Origin: Phymorhynchus buccinoides
Lineage: Eukaryota; Mollusca; Gastropoda; Neogastropoda; Raphitomidae
NCBI GenBank assembly: GCA_017654935.2
Contig: CM065690.1
Location: forward strand, 9,600,906-9,664,905
Direction: 5' to 3'
DNA: 64,000 nucleotides
Each line of letters begins with the position of its first letter. Position 1 is the stretch's first letter. Shown here piece after piece: positions 51,034 through 59,300 of this stretch. The notes beneath the pieces were generated by a model. That model did not search any database and was not told the origin of the DNA. It was given only the letters and a program-made list of their open reading frames with translations. The position numbers and the translations under genes are program-made.

Positions 51034-54000
51034 TGTGTGTGTACGTGTGCACGCATGCATGTGTGCGTGTGTGTGTCTGTCTGTCGTGTCTGTCTGAGTG
51101 TGTGTGTTTATGACTGTGTATGTGGTTGTGTGAGTATGTGCGATTGTGTGCGTATGTGCATGCACATAAATGTGTGTGTGTGTGTGTACACATGTATGCA
51201 TATGTGTGTGCTTGCATGCGCTCATGAGTACACGCATGCCTACATACACGCGTATATGTGTGTATAATGGTGTCGGTGCAGGCGTTCCTGTCTGCAGTGG
51301 TGGGTGGACAGGAGGTATCCACCGTGGTCTCCACCTCTGACCTGGCCGTCACCTCAGGATTGGTGAGTCACTCACCACACACAGTAATTTAAACTAGCAC
51401 GTAACTTTGTGTTCACTCTGATGCAGTCGACCCCCGCCTAACAGGCACCTCACTATCGCAGATACCGTGGTAATCAACAACAAAAAAAAAGGGTGGCACG
51501 CCTCAGGCTGCGACGCGCTCTCCAGGTGGGGGCAACCCCGAATTTCACAGAGATGCCTCTGTGACTATAAAGTACCGGTACTATAAAATATAAAGTACCA
51601 AAAGTATAACAAAATTCTGGACAGTTTTGTCGCTCTTTTTTTTTTTTTTTTTTTTTTTTGTCCCATCTTCTGGGCCGTACAGTGGCGTTGCTCCCACGCC
51701 GCTCATTCCGAATCCCAATTCGCAGCCACACCTCCGCACGTTCAGGTCGCAGAATCTTATTCATTACTAAAAGAGTTCAGTATAGCGACCACCTCACATT
51801 GATGGGCAGTTTTGGCCAGTCTGTAGGGTGGTCGCACTACTGAGGTTCCACTGTAGTTTTATCTAGAAACAGCGCCATTCAACTTTGGGGATGGGGAGAA
51901 GCTAACGAGTTTTGCAAATGGGTTCACAGGCATGGGAATTGTCCGCGAATTAAAAAAAAAATTTGGGCAAAGTTTTAGTTACTAAATACTTAATATTATA
52001 TTATGTTTTAATGCTGTAAAAATGAGGGGGGGGGGGGGGCTTTTCAGATTTTTGTGTATCTGACAATTCCCATGCCTGGTTAAACTAAAGTTTCCATAGC
52101 TGTTGTTTGTCTTTAGGGGCTGTGAAACCATCGTTTAACCCTTTCACTGCCAATGTCGCAGCTTAGCACCACAATGGTTTAACACCCTTGTCACTAAAAA
52201 GCATCAAATCAGGGCCTGTTATCTGAAGACCCTATTTCATGATTTTGGGAGGCCTAATGGTATTCATGTCACAGAGGAATTCGCAATATTGCAGGTTTTG
52301 TTTTTTTCTACCCAAGTAAGTTTAAAGGTGTTTTTTGGCTAAACAATGGCTGGCGGCGAAAGGGTTAATGCTTGAATGTGGGGTTCATCATCTCTCTCCT
52401 TCTAATGGCTTTCCCTGAACCACCAGTGTCTTTTCCAAGGACATAGAGTGGAGCTGATATGGCTAGCGGACAATGTCAGGTGAAGAGGTGTAGTCTCAAT
52501 GCGATCAGCTATGCCTCAATAAACTTACTCACGGTTATGAGAATGAGGATGAGGATGATGAAAATAATGAGGATGATGAGAATGATGATGGGAATGATGA
52601 TGATGATGATATAACATATGTTGTTCATCCCTTTTTTTTCTTCTTTTTGAAACTCCTAACTTGCTCAAATCATATATTGGTGTATCTAAATGCTGATTGG
52701 AAATGTTTGGAAAATGTTTATGTGCTGTTTATGTTCGGTCTCATAAATGTTAAATTGTATAATGTGTACGGGCACGATATAAGCCGAAGGCTTGTTGCTG
52801 CCCTTTATTCTCATATTTATTATTTTGTTACGTTAGAAGGAAGAAATAAAGAAGTTTAAACCATATAACACATGTATTTCTTTCATTAATGTTGTACACA
52901 CATGTACAAACAGAGTGACAGACAAAGACATACCATTTCCCTGACCTTCAGATTGTCAGAGGGCCCCGGGTGAACGACCTGTATTTTTTTAAAAATTGAC
53001 CCTTCATTTTGTGCCGCTAGGGGTCAAATGACCCTAGACATTCTTGAACAATTTGAAGCTGTGGTTACTGTCTGAGTGAAAGCGATAAAATGGCACTTCC
53101 ATGAAGGGCGGCCCACGCATTGAATGAAGGTGAAGTGAGTTGAAGAAGAAGTCCTGCGCAGGTGGTGCATCGACTGACAGCCCGGGCCCTCATACAGGAC
53201 TGGGAGGCTGGACTTCTGTCCGACGACCGCACACGACACGAGGTATGGTGATGGAATTCTGTTTTGTTTCTTTCATTTTTTTTGTTCTCCCAAGCATATT
53301 TTACTTCTTTTTTTTCGAATGAAATTTAGGGCTTTACGTCCTCTCGACCTGGGAACGCACATATAAAACTTCTTTTTTTCCCTTTGTTGGTGCTGTGCCA
53401 ATTACTTGTAGCGGTGCCATAGCCGATGAGGTTTACCCGAGGCGTGGTTACCGCTACACCTATCTGTATTAATAAAAAAAATCGGGACTTTACTGGTTTC
53501 GTACTGCCTCCGGGCATTGCCTCCAGTATTGTTCCCACCATATTTGTATTTACAAATGTCCCATATGTGTCTGATTCAGACCAAGAGGACGTAAAACACC
53601 ATTTTCGTCGTTGTTGGTGCTGTTTTATAGTATTTAGTAGGAACTGGATTGGACTGTAGAGGGGAAGTATTTTTTTTGGAATTTTTTTTTTTATCTTGTT
53701 GATTTTTTGCTCCTTTTATTGCCTGCTTTTTTCTCCTTTTGCTATATTTGCTGTTTGCTGTTTTCTTGTTTGTGTGTGTCGATAAAGGCGCATTCGCCGA
53801 AATATCCAGTAGTTTTGTTTTTTGTCTCTTGTGAATAAAATAACGTCACTTTCCACTTGTCGTGTAGTTGTTTGTTTGTTGTATATACATGTAGTAGGAA
53901 CTGCCAAACATTTTATAAATAATAAATATTTGATATTTCCAGGGTTAAAAACATGTAGAAAGGAAGCAAAACAAAGAAACAATGAAATGAAAGAATAAGG

Positions 54001-56320
54001 CCGTGTACACATACATGCTGATGTTCCGCGCAGAAACCAGTGTGCAATCAGTAAATAAGTAAAAGGAACAAGGGGAAAAAATATACACACATGTCCGTAT
54101 TTCCCCATATCCATCTATTTGTTTCCTTCTTTTACTTATTGATTATTTCCGCGTGGAAAATCAGGATGTACTGTGTACTAGGCTTAAGAATGAAAGTGTC
54201 TTTTCTTCCCGCAAGAACACAACATTGAGCTGAGCGGGATTCATCGGTACCATCAATGGCCTGACTATAAGTATGAAATATATACGTGAAAAGTTGCCAC
54301 ATCAGGGGAGTTTGGTATCTTTTTGTTCTGGTTAAGCAAAATATGAAAGGCAGAAATTTCAAGATAGTTACAATAAGGCCGGGTTCACATTAGATGTGTA
54401 ATTTCTGTACGGAAAACCCTAAATAAATGAAAGAAAGAAGGATAAAAGTTTACGCATATAGGGGAAATTCGGACACGTGCGCAAATCTTTTCCCTTCTTT
54501 GTTTCACTTATTTATGGATCGCGCACAGGTTTCCGCATGGAATATCCGCTTATGCGTGTACACGGCCTAAGAATGAATAACTGCAAGCATGTTGTGTGCA
54601 TGCTGTAGTTTTTGATAGATGCCATTGGATTAGTGCTAACTCCAGTAGCACTGAAGCTGCTGCGCTGTGTTGTGTTGTTGCAGCTGGCCAAGATGAACGA
54701 GAAGCAGGACATCGTAGAGCTGAGCAAGGAGTACTCCATCGTCACCCAGTTCACCTCCTTCGTGGCCATTGAGAAAAGAGACAAGGTGGGTGTCTTGGGA
54801 CAGTAGCCTGAACTTTGGGCCAGCAGTAAAGTGAGAGGGATGAGAGCTGTACGACACATTCAACCCAAACTGGTATAGAAGTATTCCTCTACGGTCCCTT
54901 AACAGTTTTCTAACCATGAAATGACTTTTAGTCTATTTTAAGGTTGGTAATGAATGAAAGCGAGTCACTACCCCCTTCTTCTTTGTCATGCTTTTTTTGC
55001 AAAACGCCATTAATCGGCCTGTAATAAAAATTTTACTTTGGAACTTTAACAGATGTTAGCTTTTATTATTATAAATAATGCCACAAACTTTTAAAACTGT
55101 GCCATTAAGCATTATTTTAAAACTAATTTTTATGTAATGATGCAAACCTGCCTAGTGTTGAAGTGTGCGAGATGCATGCTATAGCGTACTCTTGTGTAGA
55201 GAGTTTTTATTGCTTCATTAATAACATACATCTGTATTGTTAAAAATTCGGGACTTTCCTGGAGTTGCACTGCCTCCGGGCATTGTCTCCAGGATCGTTC
55301 CCACCATCTTTATATCTACTAATGTCCCATATGTGTCTGTTTCAGACCGGAGGACGTTAAACGGATTTTCATTCATTCGTGTAGAGATTTAAAAAAAATA
55401 TGCTTTAAAAAAATTATGTAGATCTTCATCAATTAAAAATTTGGGACTTTCCTGGTATTGCAGTACCTCCAGGATCATCCCACTATCTTTATATATATTA
55501 TTAATGTCCCACATGTGCCTGTTCCAGGCCGGAGGACGTTAGTCGGATTTTCTTTTGGTGTAGAGAGAGTTAGAGTTAACAGAGGCTGTGCGTGTGTGTC
55601 TGTTACCAGGACGAAGACCTCAGTCAGAAGAAAGGACCGCAGATCATGGACCTGGTCAACACAGAGTCTGTGGACATCCTCAACTACATGGCCTGGCCAG
55701 AGGTCAGTCTGTCTGTCTGTCTGTCTGTCTGTCTCTTTCTTTAATGGTCAACACAGAGTCTGTGGACATCCTCAACTACATGGCCTGGCCAGAGGTCAGT
55801 CTGTCTGTCTGTTTGTCTCTTTCTTTAATGGTCAACACAGAGTCTGTGGACATCCTCAACTACATGGCCTGGCCAGAGGTCAGTCTGTCTGTCTGTTTGT
55901 CTCTTTCTTTAATGGTCAACACAGTCTGTGGACATCCTCAACTACATGGCCTGGCCAGAGGTCAGTCTGTCTGTCTGTCTGTCTGTCTCTTTCTTTAATG
56001 GTCAACAGAGTCTGTGGACATCCTCAACTACATGGCCTGGCCACAGCCTGAACAGGTCAGTCTGTCTGTCTGTGCGGTAGGTATTATTAGGATTTAGGTA
56101 CATTATAGTCACAGAGGCGTCTGTGTGAAATTCGTGTTGCTCCCACCTGGAGAGCGCGTCACAGCCAGATGCGCGCCACCCAATTTTTTTTTCAAAAAAA
56201 TTTTCATGCGATTTTTGTGTGACTGATAAGGAAGGAAAGGGGTGGGTGGGTAAATTTGGACCAAATGAAAACTTTTTCGTTGCCACTGGGTTTAACATAT
56301 GCTAAGTGCATGGGCACACG

Positions 56321-56351
<31 letters not shown>

Positions 56352-59300
56352 TGTGCCTGTCTGTTCTCTGCCTGTCTGCCTGTCTCTTTCTTCCTTTTCG
56401 TTTTCCCTTCCTTACACCCATCCTTCTTTTCGTTTTCCCTTCCTTACACCCATCCTTCGTTTCGTTCTTTCTTTCTTTTCGTTTTCCCTTCCTTACACCC
56501 ATCCTTCTTTTCGTTCTTTCCTCCTTTTTTTGTTATTTTTCTTTCTTTCTACCTGGCTAAGAAAGGTTCTTTGGAAATGTTGAAGTACATTGTGTGGCCA
56601 GAGCTGGAACAAGCTGGTTGGTTGGTCTGCTCGTCTGCTTCTTTGTTTGTTTCTATCTCTTTTTTTTAGATTTGGTCGAGACAGAGTGTGTGGACATCTT
56701 CATCTATTTGTCTTTTCATCCATCCATCTATCCATCCATCCCATCATCTCACCACATCACACCCACCCACTTATTTGCCTATCTGTTTTTTGGGTCTTTT
56801 TTCTCTGGTTGACCGTCTGTTGATCTGTTTCTTTCCCTCTTTTCCGCCTCCCTTCAGTCGTTTAATTGCTCTATCATTCTTTTTTTCTTTTTTTTCTTCT
56901 TCCTTCTTTGATACTAATAATAACAATGAATATTTAGGGCTCTTAATCTTGACAAAATCCCTAAGCGCTTACAATCATAATAGAAAAGAATACTAAAAGA
57001 ATGAAGCAATAAATAACATACAAACGCTCACACTCAGACACACATACACACAAACACACATATGCGCGCTCATGCGCCCCCCCCCCCCCCCCCCCCCCTC
57101 CCCCCCCCCCCCCCCCTCCCCTACAAGCACACACACCCCACACTTGGGGCACACAGACACACTTTCATTTATTTTGTTATTTATCTAGCCAGAGAAACGG
57201 TCAGCGACGGTCAAGCTGTACGTGAAGACCCTGACAGGAAAAACAGTGACAGTGAGCTCTGAGGACAGCCAGGCGGTGGAGGACCTGAAGCGACAGATCC
57301 AGGACAGGGAGGGCATCCCCCCGGACCAGCAGCGCATCGTGTTTGCCGGCAGGCAGCTGGTGGACGGCAGACTGTTGTCCGACTACAACATCACTGACGA
57401 GAGCACCGTGCATTTAGTGCTCAGGCTGAGAGGTAGGCCAAACCTGCTCCCCTTTGGTAAGCTTTTGGGACTGTCTTCCCTGCCTCTGTTGAGACTGTCC
57501 TTCCTGCCTCTTTTGGGACTGTCTTCCCTGCCTCTGTTGGGACTGTCCTTCCTGCCTCTTTTGAGACTGTCTTTCCTGCCTCTTTTGAGACTGTCTTTCC
57601 TGCCTCTGTTGAGACTGTCTTTCCTGCCTCTTTTGAGACTGTCTTTCCTGCCTCTTTTGAGACTGTCTTTCCTGCCTCTTTTGAGACTGTCTTTCCTGCC
57701 TCTGTTGAGACTGTCCTTCCTGCCTCTTGAGATTGTCCTTCCTGCCTCTTTTGAGACTGTCTTTCCTGCCTCTTTTGAGACTGTCTTTCCTGCCTCTTTT
57801 GAGACTGTCTTTCCTGCCTCTTTTGAGACTGTCTTTCCTGCCTCTTTTGAGATTGTCTTTCCTGCCTCTTTTGAGACTGTCTTTCCTGCCTCTTTTGAGA
57901 TTGTCCTTCCTGCCTCTTTTGAGACTGTCTTTCCTGCCTCTTGAGATTGTCCTTCCTGCCTCTTTTGAGACTGTCTTTCCTGCCTCTTTTGAGACTGTCT
58001 TTCCTGCCTCTTTTGAGACTGTCTTTCCTGCCTCTTTTGAGACTGTCTTTCCTGCCTCTTTTGAGATTGTCTTTCCTGCCTCTTTTGAGATTGTCTTTCC
58101 TGCCTCTTGAGATTGTCCTTCCTGCCTCTTTTGAGACTGTCTTTCTTTCCTGCCTCTTTTGAGACTGTCTTTCCTGCCTCTGTTGAGACTGTCTTTCCTG
58201 CCTGTCTTCCTATTTTAGGCATGAGGTTTTTCACCCTTTATACTCATTTCTGCCTTTTCGATGGCCCCCAATAATATTTTTTGAGATCGAAAAGAAACTA
58301 ACCAAGTGTATAATTACTTCTTATGAGTATAATATGTAAAAAAGACTAAATTATATATCAAGTTTTTTAATGTTGTTTTCAAGGCTTAGCCCCTTCGCCG
58401 CCAGCCATTTTTTTAGCCCAAATTACCCAATGTTTGATGCATGGCATAGTTGTAGCGGGTCATGTGGCCTATACATTAATATTTTTGAGTATTGAGTATC
58501 TTTTTCTAAATATTTACACAGGCGCATATGCAAAAAATATCCACTTTGAAGTCAAAATCAATGTTAAAATCTTATTTTGAGATGAACATTAAATAAACAA
58601 AGATGATTTGCTTTTTTTTTTCATCAGCGTGTGTAATGCACGTTGAGTCTTTTTCTTCTTGTGAGTTATGAATGGTCGACACGAGACGCACTCAAAGATC
58701 TGTAAATGTGGGTTGGGCAGAATCCAAACTGTATGTGTGTTGTGTCTTTGCACGTTGTTTTTTGTCTTTGTTGGTCCAGGAGGGCCGGGACCGGAGGAGC
58801 TTCAATCACAGAACAGTGAGTGCCTCTGTTTCTGCCTTGCTTCTGAAGAAAATGAATAATGTATGTGCTGCATTGTTAGTATAGGAATGAACAGGCTCTC
58901 TGTGTTGTGTAGTCCTCTTCATAAGTCATAGGCTTCTGAGGAAAATGAATAATGTATGTGCTGCATTGTTAGTACAGGAATGAACAGGCTCTCTTTGTTG
59001 TGTAGTCCTCTTCATAAGTCATAGGCTTCTGAGGAAAAGGAATAATGTATGTGCTGCATTGTTAGTACAGGAATGAACAGGCTCTCTTTGTTGTGTAGTC
59101 CTCTTCATAAGTCATAGGCTTCTGAGGAAAATGAATAATGTATGTGCTGCATTGTTAGTACAGGAATGAACAGGCTCTCTTTGTTGTGTAGTCCTCTTCA
59201 TAAGTCATAGGCTTCTGAGGAAAGTGAATAATGTATGTGCTGCATTGTTAGTATGAACAGGCTCTCTTTGTTGTGTAGTCCTCTTCATAAGTCATAGGCT

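Noticed and set aside
50777..51352. His/Thr-rich and Cys/Val-rich open frames
   Set aside because: CA/GT microsatellite.
57222..57944. A stand-alone ubiquitin gene
   Set aside because: No ATG at ubiquitin residue 1 (Val in its place), codons upstream stay open to a proper acceptor, and a donor splits the Gly codon; better read as an internal PARP4 exon.
57383..58234. Minus-strand Lys-rich repeat frame (KEAGKTVS)
   Set aside because: Antisense reading of the 24-bp minisatellite.
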